In this document: positions 43,884-53,784 of the stretch, in pieces
Numbering within the stretch: the first letter of the stretch is position 1
How the letters are laid out: every line of letters begins with the position of its first letter
DNA from: Microbacterium sp. RU33B
Lineage (GTDB): Bacteria; Actinomycetota; Actinomycetes; Actinomycetales; Microbacteriaceae
Direction: 5' to 3'
NCBI RefSeq assembly: GCF_900155915.1
Contig: NZ_FTPO01000003.1
Span: forward strand, 434,001-498,000
DNA length: 64,000 nt
Translations under genes and position numbers: made by a program
The notes under the pieces: model-generated
Seen by the model: the letters and a program-made list of their open reading frames with translations, nothing else
What the model was told of the DNA's origin: nothing
The model's database searches: none

Positions 43884-46800
43884 CTAGAGCGTGAGCGCCG
43901 TCTGCAGCAGCTCGGCCTGCTCGCGGGCGTGCACCTTCGGCGAACCGGTGGCGGGCGAGGCCGCAGCGGCACGCGTGACGCTGCGGATCGTGCGACCGTG
44001 CAGGTGCTTGACGACCTCGAGCGCGATGAAGGGCCACGCGCCCTGGTTCTCGGGCTCGTCCTGCACCCAGACCAGCTCGGCGCCGGGGTAGCGGTCGATG
44101 ACGGCGTTGAGCTCGTCGACCGGCGCCGGGTAGTACTGCTCGAGGCGCACGAGCGCGATCGCCGGGTTCGGGTTCTTCTCGAGCTCGGCCTTGAGGTCCC
44201 AGTGGATCTTTCCCGCGTGCAGCAGCACGCGCTTCACACCGGATGCCTCGAGACCGCGGTCGTCGTCGAGCACGGGCTCGAACCTGCCCGACGTGAAGTC
44301 CTCCACCGAGCTCGTGGCGCCCCGCAGGCGCAGCATCGCCTTCGGCGTGAACACGACGAGCGGGCGGCGCGGACGGGCGTAGGCCTGGCGGCGCAGCAGG
44401 TGGAAGTACGACGCAGGGGTCGACGGGCGCGCCACGGTCATGTTGTCCTGCGCGCACATCTGCAGGTAGCGCTCGATGCGCGCCGACGAGTGGTCGGGGC
44501 CCTGGCCCTCGTAGCCGTGGGGGAGGAGGAGCACGACGCCCGACTGCTGGCCCCACTTCTGGTCGGCGGCCGAGATGTACTCGTCGATGACCGACTGCGC
44601 GCCGTTGGCGAAGTCGCCGAACTGCGCCTCCCACAGCACGAGCGAGTCGGCCCGCTCCACGGAGTACCCGTACTCGAACGCCATCGCCGCGTACTCGCTC
44701 AGCAGCGAGTCGTACACGTAGAAGCGGCCCTGGTTCTCGGAGAGGTTGGCCAGAGGCAGCCATTCCTGGCCGTTCGCCCGGTCGTGCAGGATCGAGTGGC
44801 GCTGCACGAACGTCCCGCGACGGGCATCCTGACCCGCGAGGCGCACGTTCGTGCCCTCCAGGAGCAGGGAGCCGAAGGCGAGGAGCTCGCCGAACGCCCA
44901 GTCGATCGATCCGCTGCGGCTCATCTCGAGTCGCTTCTCGAGCAGCTGCTGCAGCTTCCCGTGCACCGTGAAGCCCTCGGGCTTGTTCACGAACGCGTCG
45001 CCGACGAGTCGCACGACCTCGGAGCCCACCCCCGTCGTCTCGGGGGCGCCTTCGGCGGGAGCGACCGCGTCGAGGTCGGTCACCACGGGCGACGAGCCGG
45101 TCTCGGCCGCGTGCGTCTCCGCGAACGCGATCTCGAGGCCGTTCTGGAAGTCCTGCTTGGCCTTCTCGTACTCCTCCTCGGTGATGTCGCCGCGACCGAC
45201 GAGAGCCTCGGTGTAGAGGCGGCGCACCGAGCGCTTCGCCTCGATGAGGTTCGTCATGAGGGGCTGCGTCATCGAGGGGTCGTCGCCCTCGTTGTGTCCG
45301 CGGCGGCGGTAGCAGACGAGGTCGATCACGACGTCGCGGTGGAAGCGCTCGCGGTACGCGAACGCGACCTGTGCGACGCGCACGACGGCCTCGGGGTCGT
45401 CGCCGTTCACGTGGAAGATCGGAGCCTGGATGGTCTTGGCGACATCCGTCGCGTACACCGACGTGCGGGCGTCGCCGGGCACCGTGGTGAAGCCCACCTG
45501 GTTGTTCACGACGACGTGCATCGTGCCGCCCGTGCGGTAGCCGCGCAGCTGCGACATCTGCAGCGTCTCGACGACGACGCCCTGGCCGGCGAAGGCCGCA
45601 TCGCCGTGCACGAGGATCGGCAGCCACGAGAACGAGCCGATGGCCTTGCGGTCCTGCTTGGCGCGGATGATGCCCTCGAGCACTCCGTCGACGGTCTCGA
45701 GGTGCGACGGGTTGGCCGCCAGGAGCACGGGGACCTCCTGGCCGCCGTCGGCGACGAAGGTGCCCTCGGTGCCGAGGTGGTACTTCACGTCTCCGGAGCC
45801 GCTCTTGCTGCCCACGGCGACGGCGCCCTCGAACTCGCGGAACACCTGGCCGTACGTCTTGCCGGCGATGTTGGTCAGCACGTTCAGGCGACCGCGGTGG
45901 GCCATGCCGATGCCGACGCCGTCGAGGCCCGCCTGGGCCGCGCCCTGGAGGATCTCGTCGAGGAGAGGGATGAGCGATTCGCCCCCTTCGAGGCTGAAGC
46001 GCTTCTGCCCGACGTACTTGGTCTGCAGGAACGTCTCGAACGCCTCGCCCTGGTTGAGCTTCTCGAGGATGCGGAGCTGCTCGTCGTGACCCGGCTTCTG
46101 GTACTTGACCTCGACGTTCTCCTGGAACCACGCGCGCTGCTCGGGATCCTGGATGTGCATGTACTCGATGCCGATCGTGCGGCAGTACGAGTCGCGCAGC
46201 ACGCCGAGGATGTCGCGGAGCTTCATGACGCGCTTGCCGCCGAATCCGCCCGTGACGAACTCGCGGTCGAGGTCCCAGAACGTGAGTCCGTGGTTCTCGA
46301 TCTCGAGGTCGGGGTGGGTGCGCTGCATGTACTGCAGCGGGTCGATGTCGGCCATCAGGTGGCCGCGCACGCGGAACGAGTTGATGAGCTCCTGCACGCG
46401 GGACTGCTTGTCGACGCGCTCGGCGAGGTCGACGTTGATGTCGGGTGCCCAGTGGATGGGGGCGTAGGGGATGCGGAGGGCCGCGAAGATGTCGTCGTAG
46501 AAGTCGCGCTGCCCGATGAGCAGCTCGTGCACCTTCTTGAGGAACTCGCCCGATCCCGCGCCCTGGATGACGCGGTGGTCGTAGGTGCTCGTGAGGGTGA
46601 TCGTCTTGCCGATCGCCAGCTCGTTGAGCGTCTTCGAGCTCGCGCCCTGGAACTCCGCCGGGTACTCGAGGGCGCCGGCGCCGACGATGCACCCTTGTCC
46701 CTTCATGAGGCGCGGGACCGAGTGGACGGTGCCGATGCCGCCGGGGTTGGTGAGCGAGATCGTCGTGCCCTGGAAGTCGCCGGCGGTCAGCTTGTTGTTG

Positions 46801-47597
46801 CGCGCGCGGGTCACGAGGTCTTCGTACGACGCGAGGAACTCGCCGAACGTGAGGGTGTCGGCGCGCTTGATGCTGGGCACGAGGAGCGCGCGGGTGCCGT
46901 CGGGCTTGGGGATGTCGATCGCGATGCCGAGGTTGATGTGCGCGGGAGCGACGACCGACGGCTTGCCGTCGATGTCGGCGTAGAACACGTTCTGGCTCGG
47001 GAACTCCTTGAGCGCCTGGATGATCGCCCACCCGATGAGGTGCGTGAAGCTCACCTTGCCGCCGCGCGTGCGCGACATGTGGTTGTTGATCACGATGCGG
47101 TTGTCGATCATGAGCTTCGCCGGAACGGTGCGCACGCTGGTCGCGGTGGGGACCGTGAGCGACTCGTCCATGTTGGCGGCGAGGGTCTTGGGCATGCCGC
47201 GGAGCGGCGTGACGAGGTCTTCCTCGCTGGATGCCTCACCCGCCGACGGCTGCGCCTTCGGCGCCTGCGCCGGGATCGGCTGCGCCGCGGCGGGCTTGGC
47301 CGTCGTGCGCGCGACCGGCTGCGCGCCGATGACCGGGATCGGCGCCGTCACGGGCTTCGGCTCGACCGGGGCGGCCGACGCCGACTCGGGCTTCGACTCG
47401 GTTCCGGCGGGCGGCGCTGCGGCCGCGGCGGCATCCTTCTCGCCTGCGGAGTGGTACGTCTCGAGGATGGGCCACCAGGCCTTGTCCACGGAGTTCTTGT
47501 CGACCTTGAACTGCTCGTAGAGTTCCTCGACGAGCCATTCGTTGGCCCCGAACTCTCCTTCGCTCGAAGTCCCGACGCCTGTCACCTGGCTCGACAC
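43884..47597 (-). CDS. kgd: Multifunctional 2-oxoglutarate dehydrogenase E1/succinyltransferase (Kgd/OdhA)
   Basis: A 1237-aa fusion enzyme of the TCA cycle that decarboxylates 2-oxoglutarate. An N-terminal helical segment (NEWLVEELYEQFKVD) precedes an Ala/Pro-rich linker (about 60-115). An E2-type acyltransferase domain covers about 120-355, with TSTYDHRVIQG holding its histidine. The thiamine-diphosphate E1 part follows, with GIGMAHRGRLNVL, GDAAFAGQGVV and VNNQVGFTT as recognisable motifs. No lipoyl domain is present. The whole resembles mycobacterial KGD and corynebacterial OdhA. GTG start 47597. Confidence 0.95.
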   Translation of the reverse strand: MSSQVTGVGTSSEGEFGANEWLVEELYEQFKVDKNSVDKAWWPILETYHSAGEKDAAAAAAPPAGTESKPESASAAPVEPKPVTAPIPVIGAQPVARTTAKPAAAQPIPAQAPKAQPSAGEASSEEDLVTPLRGMPKTLAANMDESLTVPTATSVRTVPAKLMIDNRIVINNHMSRTRGGKVSFTHLIGWAIIQALKEFPSQNVFYADIDGKPSVVAPAHINLGIAIDIPKPDGTRALLVPSIKRADTLTFGEFLASYEDLVTRARNNKLTAGDFQGTTISLTNPGGIGTVHSVPRLMKGQGCIVGAGALEYPAEFQGASSKTLNELAIGKTITLTSTYDHRVIQGAGSGEFLKKVHELLIGQRDFYDDIFAALRIPYAPIHWAPDINVDLAERVDKQSRVQELINSFRVRGHLMADIDPLQYMQRTHPDLEIENHGLTFWDLDREFVTGGFGGKRVMKLRDILGVLRDSYCRTIGIEYMHIQDPEQRAWFQENVEVKYQKPGHDEQLRILEKLNQGEAFETFLQTKYVGQKRFSLEGGESLIPLLDEILQGAAQAGLDGVGIGMAHRGRLNVLTNIAGKTYGQVFREFEGAVAVGSKSGSGDVKYHLGTEGTFVADGGQEVPVLLAANPSHLETVDGVLEGIIRAKQDRKAIGSFSWLPILVHGDAAFAGQGVVVETLQMSQLRGYRTGGTMHVVVNNQVGFTTVPGDARTSVYATDVAKTIQAPIFHVNGDDPEAVVRVAQVAFAYRERFHRDVVIDLVCYRRRGHNEGDDPSMTQPLMTNLIEAKRSVRRLYTEALVGRGDITEEEYEKAKQDFQNGLEIAFAETHAAETGSSPVVTDLDAVAPAEGAPETTGVGSEVVRLVGDAFVNKPEGFTVHGKLQQLLEKRLEMSRSGSIDWAFGELLAFGSLLLEGTNVRLAGQDARRGTFVQRHSILHDRANGQEWLPLANLSENQGRFYVYDSLLSEYAAMAFEYGYSVERADSLVLWEAQFGDFANGAQSVIDEYISAADQKWGQQSGVVLLLPHGYEGQGPDHSSARIERYLQMCAQDNMTVARPSTPASYFHLLRRQAYARPRRPLVVFTPKAMLRLRGATSSVEDFTSGRFEPVLDDDRGLEASGVKRVLLHAGKIHWDLKAELEKNPNPAIALVRLEQYYPAPVDELNAVIDRYPGAELVWVQDEPENQGAWPFIALEVVKHLHGRTIRSVTRAAAASPATGSPKVHAREQAELLQTALTL

Positions 47598-47672
47598 GCC
47601 CGATCGCCTGCTTTCCTCAGTGAAGATTGGAGAACGTGCGGGGCTGGATCACGCCCACACGCACGACTGCTA

Positions 47673-47678
47673 AGCCTA
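47673..47678 (-). promoter_or_regulatory. Possible -10 box of kgd
   Basis: TAGGCT on the minus strand, giving a leader of about 70 nt before the GTG at 47597. No good -35 box is visible. Confidence 0.35.
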
Positions 47679-47761
47679 ACCCAGTCTGCGGCACGCCTCC
47701 CTGGGAGACCAGGCGGAGCGCGGCACGATCGCGCATCACTTTCCCCCCAGGAAAGAATCAC

Positions 47762-47767
47762 TAGCCT
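47762..47767 (+). promoter_or_regulatory. -10 box, leaderless promoter of guaB1
   Basis: TAGCCT, six bases before the GTG at 47774. Confidence 0.5.
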
Positions 47768-47773
47768 TATCGC

Positions 47774-49231
47774 GTGGAATTCTATGGTGAGCAGCCCGTC
47801 GTCGACCTGACCTACTCCGACGTCTTCCTCGTCCCCCGGCGATCCGCGATCACGAGCCGTCTCGATGTCGACCTCGCCCCGCGCGACGGCAGCACGGCGA
47901 CGATCCCGATCGTCTCGGCGAACATGAACTCGGTCACCGGACCCCGGCTCGCCGCGACCCTCGCGCGCCGCGGCGGTCTCGGTGTGCTCCCGCAGGACAT
48001 GCCGCTGCAGGATCTCGACGCCGCGATCCGCTGGGTGAAGGATCAGCCCGTCCCGTGGGACACCCCGATCGTGCTGCCCCCGTCGGCGACCGTGGCCGAG
48101 GCCGCGCGCCTGCTTCCTCCGACCGAGGGGCACGGCATCGTCGTCGCCGAGGCATCCGGCGCCGGACTGAGGATCGACGACGTCCTCGGCATCGTCCCCG
48201 CCACGCGACTGGGCACCGCCCTCCCCGACGCGCGCCTGGGCGACCTCGCCCGCGGGCGGACCGCGTCGATCGACGCCGACGACGTCGAGACCGCGCGCCA
48301 CGCGTTCGACCTCCTCGTCGCGACGGGCGCCGAGACGGTCTGCGTTCTGCACCACGGGTTCGTGGTCGGCACCCTCTCGCGCCGCAGCGCCCTGCGCTCG
48401 ACGCTGTACCGTCCCGCCGTCGACGCGGACGGACGCCTCATCGTCGCCGCCGCCGTCGGCATCAACGGCGACGTTGCCGCGAAGGCGAAGGCGCTCGCGG
48501 CGGCCGGCGTGGACGTTCTCGTCGTCGACACGGCGCACGGGCACCAGGAGGGGATGCTGCGTGCGCTGCGCGCCGTCGGCGACCTCGACCTCGGCATCCC
48601 GATCGCCGCCGGCAACATCGTCACGGCGGAGGGCGTACATGATCTGGTCTCCTCGGGCGCCACGATCCTCAAGGTCGGTGTCGGTCCCGGCGCGATGTGC
48701 ACGACGCGCATGATGACCGCCGTCGGGCGGCCGCAGTTCTCCGCCGTGCTCGAGACGGCGGAGGCCGCGCGCATCATGGGGGCGCACGTGTGGGCCGACG
48801 GTGGTGTGCGATACCCCCGCGACGTGGCCCTCGCGCTGGCGGCAGGAGCGGCATCCGTCATGATCGGCTCGTGGTTCGCCGGCACGATCGAGGCGCCGGG
48901 CGAGCTGCTGGCCGACGACGCCGGACGCGTCTACAAGGAATCGTGGGGGATGGCCTCGACCAAGGCCGTGCACGAACGGTTCGGCCGCCTCGACCCGTAC
49001 GAGCTCGCGCGCAAGGAGCTGTTCGCCGAGGGCATCTCGTCGTCGAAGATCTACCTCGATCCGCTGCGGCCCGGGCTGGAGGACCTGCTCGACATGATCA
49101 CGTCGGGCGTGCGGTCGTCGTTCACGTATGCGGGCGCGACGACGGTGCCGGAGTTCCACGACCGCGCGCACGTCGGGCTGCAGTCCGCCGCCGGCTACGA
49201 AGAGGGCAAGGCGCTCCCCGTCAGCTGGTGA
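47774..49231 (+). CDS. guaB1: GuaB1 family IMP dehydrogenase-related protein (GMP reductase type)
   Basis: A 485-aa TIM-barrel enzyme of the IMPDH/GMPR superfamily. The barrel starts with LTYSDVFLVPRRSAI and PIVSANMNSVTGP. A CBS pair covers about 95-215. The catalytic loop is GVGPGAMCTTRMMTAVG, with the nucleophilic cysteine. ADGGVRYPRDVALALAAGA is the phosphate site. Mycobacterial GuaB1 has been shown to act as a GMP reductase despite its IMPDH-like architecture, so purine salvage is likelier than de novo GMP synthesis. Start GTG 47774. Confidence 0.9.
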   Translation: MEFYGEQPVVDLTYSDVFLVPRRSAITSRLDVDLAPRDGSTATIPIVSANMNSVTGPRLAATLARRGGLGVLPQDMPLQDLDAAIRWVKDQPVPWDTPIVLPPSATVAEAARLLPPTEGHGIVVAEASGAGLRIDDVLGIVPATRLGTALPDARLGDLARGRTASIDADDVETARHAFDLLVATGAETVCVLHHGFVVGTLSRRSALRSTLYRPAVDADGRLIVAAAVGINGDVAAKAKALAAAGVDVLVVDTAHGHQEGMLRALRAVGDLDLGIPIAAGNIVTAEGVHDLVSSGATILKVGVGPGAMCTTRMMTAVGRPQFSAVLETAEAARIMGAHVWADGGVRYPRDVALALAAGAASVMIGSWFAGTIEAPGELLADDAGRVYKESWGMASTKAVHERFGRLDPYELARKELFAEGISSSKIYLDPLRPGLEDLLDMITSGVRSSFTYAGATTVPEFHDRAHVGLQSAAGYEEGKALPVSW

Positions 49232-49272
49232 GCGGGATGCCGGCTCCCGGCGGAGGCCGCGGACGGGTGCCG

Positions 49273-49278
49273 TAGACT
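49273..49278 (+). promoter_or_regulatory. -10 box of the CNNM gene pair
   Basis: TAGACT, giving a leader of about 70 nt before the start at 49357. In contrast with most nearby genes, this transcript is not leaderless. Confidence 0.4.
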
Positions 49279-49356
49279 GTTCAGCCTGATGGACGACCCT
49301 CCCAGTTGCAGACGCTCGCCCCACCGACCCGCCCCTGTGAACGGGGGTGATGCGTG

Positions 49357-50682
49357 ATGGATTACGTCATGTTGGGCGTGGGGCTCCTGCTCATCGTCGG
49401 AACCGGTCTCTTCGTCGCGTCCGAGTTCGCCCTCGTGAACCTCGATCGGGCCGACCTCGAAGCACGCCGCGAACGCGGTGAGACGCGACTGGCGATGACG
49501 ATCGCGGCGCTGAAGATCACCTCGACGCACCTCTCCAGCGCGCAGCTCGGCATCACGCTGACGACGCTGCTGACCGGATACACGATGGAGCCCGCGTTCT
49601 CGCGGCTCCTCTCGCCGGTGCTGACCTCGTGGGGGATGCCGGCGGGCCTCGTGAGCCCGATCGCGACGATCGTCGCGATCACGATCGCGACGGTCCTGTC
49701 GATGATCCTCGGCGAGCTCGTCCCGAAGAACTTCGCCCTCGCGCTGCCGCGCCAGACGGCCAAGCTCGTCATCCCGTTCCAGACCGCGTTCACCGCGGTG
49801 TTCCGCCCCGCCATCGTGGTGCTCAACGGCAGCGCCAACGGCGTGCTCCGCTCCTTCGGCATCGAGCCGAAGGAGGAGCTGTCGGGCGCGCGCACCGCGG
49901 AGGAGCTCTCCAGCCTCGTGCGCCGCTCGGCGAGCGCCGGCGTGCTCGAAGAGGACACGGCATCCCTCCTCGACCGCAGCCTCACGTTCGCGCGCCTCAC
50001 CGCCGCCGACGTCATGACGCCCCGCCCGAGCCTGCACGCCGTGCAGGCCGGCGACTCCGCGGACGACATCATCCAGCTCGCCCGCCGCACCGGCCACAGC
50101 CGCTTCCCGGTCTACGACGACGACATGGACGACATCGTCGGCGTCGTGCACCTGAAGGCCGCCGTCGGCGTGCCCCGCGATCGCCGCGCCGACGTCCCGG
50201 CGATGGCGCTCGCGACCGAGCCGCTGCGCGTGCCCGAGGCGGTGCACCTCGACGGGCTCCTGTCCGAGCTGCGCGCCCGCGGCTACCAGATGGCCGTCGT
50301 CGTCGACGAGTACGGCGGCACCGCCGGTGTCGCGACCCTCGAAGACCTCGTGGAGGAGATCGTCGGGGAAGTCCTCGACGAGCACGACCGCCGCCAGGCC
50401 GGGGTCGTCCGCTCGGCGGACGGCGTCGTCTTCCCGGCGGATCTCCGCCCCGACGAAGTGCTCGACCGCACCGGCATCCGTGTGCCCGAGGGCGATGTCT
50501 ACGACACCGTCGGCGGCTACGTCATGAGCGTGCTGGAGCGCATCCCCACCACCGGCGACACCGTCGAGATCGACGACGGCACCCTCGAGGTGCAGCGCAT
50601 GGACGGCCGCCGCGTCGACCGCGTGAGGTTCACTCCGAAGCCTGTGCCGGACACGAACGAAGGGGGTGAGCGTGATGAGTGA
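49357..50682 (+). CDS. CNNM/CorC-type transporter or hemolysin-like protein (MpfA-like)
   Basis: A 441-aa membrane protein. A DUF21 (CNNM) domain with about four transmembrane segments covers residues 1-190 ([20 protein letters not shown] at the start). Two CBS motifs span about 205-335, including [10 protein letters not shown] and [25 protein letters not shown] CorC/HlyC domain covers about 350-430. Members export or regulate magnesium. The ATG at 49357 and the GTG at 49354 are both possible, with GGGGG upstream. It overlaps the next gene by 8 bp. Confidence 0.9.
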   Translation: MDYVMLGVGLLLIVGTGLFVASEFALVNLDRADLEARRERGETRLAMTIAALKITSTHLSSAQLGITLTTLLTGYTMEPAFSRLLSPVLTSWGMPAGLVSPIATIVAITIATVLSMILGELVPKNFALALPRQTAKLVIPFQTAFTAVFRPAIVVLNGSANGVLRSFGIEPKEELSGARTAEELSSLVRRSASAGVLEEDTASLLDRSLTFARLTAADVMTPRPSLHAVQAGDSADDIIQLARRTGHSRFPVYDDDMDDIVGVVHLKAAVGVPRDRRADVPAMALATEPLRVPEAVHLDGLLSELRARGYQMAVVVDEYGGTAGVATLEDLVEEIVGEVLDEHDRRQAGVVRSADGVVFPADLRPDEVLDRTGIRVPEGDVYDTVGGYVMSVLERIPTTGDTVEIDDGTLEVQRMDGRRVDRVRFTPKPVPDTNEGGERDE

Positions 50683-51733
50683 TTGGGCAGGAATCGCCTG
50701 GCTGTTCGTGCTGCTCATCGCCAACGCCTTCTTCGTCGGCGCCGAGTTCGCCGTCATCTCCGCGCGGCGCTCTCAGATCGAGCCGCTCGCCGAGAAGGGC
50801 TCCCGCTCGGCGAAGACCGCGCTGTACGCGATGGAGCATGCGACGCTCATGCTGGCCACGAGCCAGCTCGGCATCACGATCTGCTCGCTGCTGATCCTGA
50901 ACGTCTCCGAGCCGGCCATCCACCACCTGCTCGCCGTGCCGCTGGGACTCACGGGATGGAGCTACGCCGTCATCGACGTCGTCGCGTTCATCATCGCGCT
51001 GCTGATCGTGTCGTACCTGCACGTCGTGTTCGGCGAGATGGTGCCCAAGAACCTCGCGTTCTCGGTGCCCGACCGCGCTGTGCTCATGCTCGCGACTCCG
51101 CTCGTGTGGGTGTCGAAGGTGTTCTACCCGGTGATCGCCTCGCTCAACTGGATCGCGAACCACGTGCTGCGTCTGTTCAAGGTCGAGCCGAAGGACGAGG
51201 CGGCCTCGACCTTCACCCTCGAAGAGGTGACGACGATCGTCAACCAGTCCCGCATCGAAGGCGTCCTCAACGACCTCTCCGGCACGGTGGCTGCGGCTGT
51301 GGAGTTCACCGACAAGAAGGCGAAGGATGTCGCGGTGCCCCTGGCCGACCTCGTCACCCTGCCGGAGAACACGACGCCCGACGAGATCGAGCGTGCCGTC
51401 GCCAAGCACGGCTTCTCGCGCTACGTGATCGTGGATGCCGAGGGGCAGCCGCTCGGATACGTGCACCTCAAGGACGTCCTGCGGGCGGCCGAGGGTCCGG
51501 ATGCCGCGGACGACGTCGCCGAGCCGATCGCGTCGAAGCGCATCCACCACATGGTGTCGGTGCTGGAGACGACCGATCTCGAGGACGTGCTCGCCCTCAT
51601 GCGCCGCGCGGGTCGTCACCTGGCCCAGGTGCGCGACCTCGACGGCCGCACGACCGCGGTGCTGTTCCTCGAGGACATCATCGAGGAGCTCGTCGGCGAA
51701 GTGCAGGACGCGACCAGGCGCCGCGCGTACTGA
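50675..51733 (+). CDS. Second CNNM/CBS membrane protein
   Basis: A 352-aa paralogue of the preceding protein. The DUF21 part (NAFFVGAEFAVISARRSQIEP) and CBS pair (DVAVPLADLVTLPENTT and GRTTAVLFLEDIIEELVGEV) are present, but it ends after the CBS region and lacks the CorC/HlyC domain. The ATG at 50675 has AGGGGG eight bases upstream and overlaps the previous stop by 8 bp, so translation is coupled. The pair may form a heteromer for magnesium or other divalent ion handling. Confidence 0.88.
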   Translation: MSDWAGIAWLFVLLIANAFFVGAEFAVISARRSQIEPLAEKGSRSAKTALYAMEHATLMLATSQLGITICSLLILNVSEPAIHHLLAVPLGLTGWSYAVIDVVAFIIALLIVSYLHVVFGEMVPKNLAFSVPDRAVLMLATPLVWVSKVFYPVIASLNWIANHVLRLFKVEPKDEAASTFTLEEVTTIVNQSRIEGVLNDLSGTVAAAVEFTDKKAKDVAVPLADLVTLPENTTPDEIERAVAKHGFSRYVIVDAEGQPLGYVHLKDVLRAAEGPDAADDVAEPIASKRIHHMVSVLETTDLEDVLALMRRAGRHLAQVRDLDGRTTAVLFLEDIIEELVGEVQDATRRRAY

Positions 51734-51743
51734 CGACGACACG

Positions 51744-51779
51744 TGAAGCGCCTCGGGCCGATGGGCCCGAGGCGCTTCA
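51744..51779. terminator. Bidirectional terminator hairpin
   Basis: A 16-bp perfect stem with a GATG loop in the 63-bp gap between the convergent CNNM and old yellow enzyme genes. The strongest hairpin of the region. Confidence 0.82.
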
Positions 51780-51796
51780 TCGTTCCGCTCCGCCGG

Positions 51797-52867
51797 TCAG
51801 CGGCGACGGCGGGCGCGCACGTACTGCGCCGGCCAGTAGTCGAGCGACTCGTCGAGATCGACCGACGCGCGCAGGCCGAAGTGGGGATCGCGCAGCCACT
51901 CTCGTCCCGACATGATCGCGTCGGCGTCGCCGGCGGCGAGGATCGACTCGGCCTGCAGGCCGTCGTCGATGAGCCCGACGGCGTTGACCGGCACGTCCGC
52001 CTCGCGGCGCACGTGCGCGGCGAGGGCGACCTGGTAGCCCGGGCCGACCGCGATCTTCTGGTGGGCGACGAGGCCGCCGCTGGAGATGTCGAAGAAGTCG
52101 GCGCCCCGGTCGGCCGCCCAGCGAGCCACCGTCGCGGTCTCCTCGATGGTCCATCCGCCCTCGGCCCAGTCGGTTCCCGAGAACCGCACGAACAGCGGGG
52201 CGTCCGCCGCGACGCGTCGTACGGCGTCCACGACGCGCAGGAGCAGGCGCGCGCGGTTCTCCAGCGACCCGCCGTACTCGTCGTCGCGGCGGTTGCTCAG
52301 CGGAGAGAGGAACTGGTGCAGGAGGTAGCCGTGTGCGGCGTGGATCTCGAGCACCTCGAACCCGGCATCCAGCGCGCGCTGCGCCGCGGCGGCGAAGTCG
52401 TCGACGACGGCGTCGATGCCGGCGGCGTCGAGCGCCTGCGGTACGGCGTAGCCCTCGTAGGCCACCGCCGACGGCGCGACCGCCTGCCACCCTCCGTCGG
52501 CGACCGGCACGGTGCCGTCTTTTCCGAGGAGCGGCGACCACGTCGAGGCCTTCCGGCCCGCGTGGGCCAGCTGGATGCCTGCGACGGCGCCGCGGCTGCG
52601 GATCGCCGCCACGATCGGCACCCAGGCGTCGCGCTGCGCGTCGCTCCAGATGCCCGTGTCCTGCGGCGAGATGCGGCCCTCGGGCGACACGGCGGTCGCT
52701 TCCGCCATCACGAGGCCGGCGCCGCCGGACGCGAACTGGGCCAGGTGGGTGTGGTGCCACTCCTGCGGCATCCCGTCGACGGCGCTGTACTGGCACATCG
52801 GCGCCACCCAGAGGCGGTTGCGCAGCGTGACGGCGCGGATCGTGGTGGGCGTGAACAGCAGGCTCAT
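51797..52867 (-). CDS. namA: NADH:flavin oxidoreductase, old yellow enzyme family (YqjM/NamA type)
   Basis: A 356-aa FMN-dependent ene-reductase. TLRNRLWVAPMCQYSA near the N-terminus holds the YqjM-type cysteine that tunes the flavin. GIQLAHAGRKAST has a catalytic His region, and EIHAAHGYLLHQFLSPLSNRRDDEYGGS is the family signature with FMN contacts. It reduces activated double bonds of electrophilic compounds. It is divergent from nnrD, 34 bp apart. GGAG is found before the ATG at 52867. Confidence 0.92.
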   Translation of the reverse strand: MSLLFTPTTIRAVTLRNRLWVAPMCQYSAVDGMPQEWHHTHLAQFASGGAGLVMAEATAVSPEGRISPQDTGIWSDAQRDAWVPIVAAIRSRGAVAGIQLAHAGRKASTWSPLLGKDGTVPVADGGWQAVAPSAVAYEGYAVPQALDAAGIDAVVDDFAAAAQRALDAGFEVLEIHAAHGYLLHQFLSPLSNRRDDEYGGSLENRARLLLRVVDAVRRVAADAPLFVRFSGTDWAEGGWTIEETATVARWAADRGADFFDISSGGLVAHQKIAVGPGYQVALAAHVRREADVPVNAVGLIDDGLQAESILAAGDADAIMSGREWLRDPHFGLRASVDLDESLDYWPAQYVRARRRR

Positions 52868-52887
52868 GTCTGTGGCTCCGACGGGGA

Positions 52888-52893
52888 TAGGGT
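52888..52893 (+). promoter_or_regulatory. -10 box of nnrD
   Basis: TAGGGT, 8 nt before the GTG at 52902. Confidence 0.4.
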
Positions 52894-52901
52894 GTGGCGG
52901 T

Positions 52902-53753
52902 GTGGGTGAATCGGTGAGGGTGGCCGGATGGACGCGGGCGGACGCGGCTCGCGCCCTCCAGACGCCAACCGCGTCCGACGACAAGTATTCCCGAGGAGTC
53001 ATAGGCCTCCGGACCGGCTCCGACGCGTATCCCGGTGCCGCCGTCCTCGGCGTCGAAGCGGCCTGGCGCACGGGCGTCGGCATGGTCCGCTATCTCGGCC
53101 CCGACCGCGCGACGGCGCTCGTGCTCCAGCGCCGCCCCGAGACCGTCGCGGCCTCCGGCCGCGTTCAGGCCTGGGTGATCGGCTCGGGGACCGATGCGGC
53201 GCACCGCACGGATGCCGAGACCGGGGCGCTGCAGGAGCTGCTCGCCGGCGAGGTGCCCGTCGTCGTGGACGCGGGGGCGCTCGACCTGGCGCCGGGCGCC
53301 GCCGCCCCCCTCATCGTGACGCCGCACGCGCGCGAGCTCCTTCGTCTGCGCGAAGCGCTCGGGCTCACCCGATCGGAGGGCGACCGCATCGCCGACGCGC
53401 GCGAGACGGCGGTGGCTCTCGGCGCGACGGTGCTGCTCAAGGGATCCGACACGATCGTCGCCGCCCCGACCGGGTGGACAACGGTCGTGTCGGCCGCGAC
53501 GCCGTGGCTCGCGACCGCCGGCACCGGCGATGTGCTCGGGGGAGTGATCGGAGCCCTCGTAGCAGGTGCGGCCGCGCGCGGCGAGGCGCCGGATGCCGAG
53601 GCGCTCGGCCGGCTCGCGGCATCCGGTGCCTGGGTGCACGGCCGCGCGGGGGCGACGGCGGCGGCATCCGTCGGCCACGGGGGCGGACCCGTGACGGCGC
53701 TCGACGTCGCCGAGGCGGTGCCCCGCGTGGTCGCCGACCTGCTCGCACGCTAG
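52902..53753 (+). CDS. nnrD: ADP-dependent NAD(P)H-hydrate dehydratase
   Basis: A 283-aa carbohydrate-kinase-fold enzyme (ribokinase-like) that dehydrates damaged NADHX/NADPHX using ADP or ATP. KYSRGVIGLRTGSDAYPGAAVLGVEAA is the N-terminal glycine loop. VLLKGSDTIVAAP and TAGTGDVLGGVIGALVA (the anion hole and catalytic Asp) are near the C-terminus. The NnrE epimerase domain fused in many bacteria is absent. The start is uncertain: GTG 52902 fits the -10 box, with GTG at 52914 or 52920 as alternatives. Confidence 0.9.
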   Translation: MGESVRVAGWTRADAARALQTPTASDDKYSRGVIGLRTGSDAYPGAAVLGVEAAWRTGVGMVRYLGPDRATALVLQRRPETVAASGRVQAWVIGSGTDAAHRTDAETGALQELLAGEVPVVVDAGALDLAPGAAAPLIVTPHARELLRLREALGLTRSEGDRIADARETAVALGATVLLKGSDTIVAAPTGWTTVVSAATPWLATAGTGDVLGGVIGALVAGAAARGEAPDAEALGRLAASGAWVHGRAGATAAASVGHGGGPVTALDVAEAVPRVVADLLAR

Positions 53754-53772
53754 GCGGCCCTGCGCCCGACCG

Positions 53773-53778
53773 TAGGAT
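53773..53778 (+). promoter_or_regulatory. -10 box, leaderless promoter
   Basis: TAGGAT, six bases before the GTG at 53785. Confidence 0.5.
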
Positions 53779-53784
53779 GGGCTC

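Noticed and set aside
43398..47810. A 1470-codon open frame on the plus strand opposite kgd
   Set aside because: Antisense of kgd, with Leu/Val/Glu/Asp-rich filler composition; kgd motifs are clear on the other strand.
49279..49356. Magnesium (M-box) riboswitch before the CNNM genes
   Set aside because: The conserved M-box sequence blocks are absent and the leader is too short.
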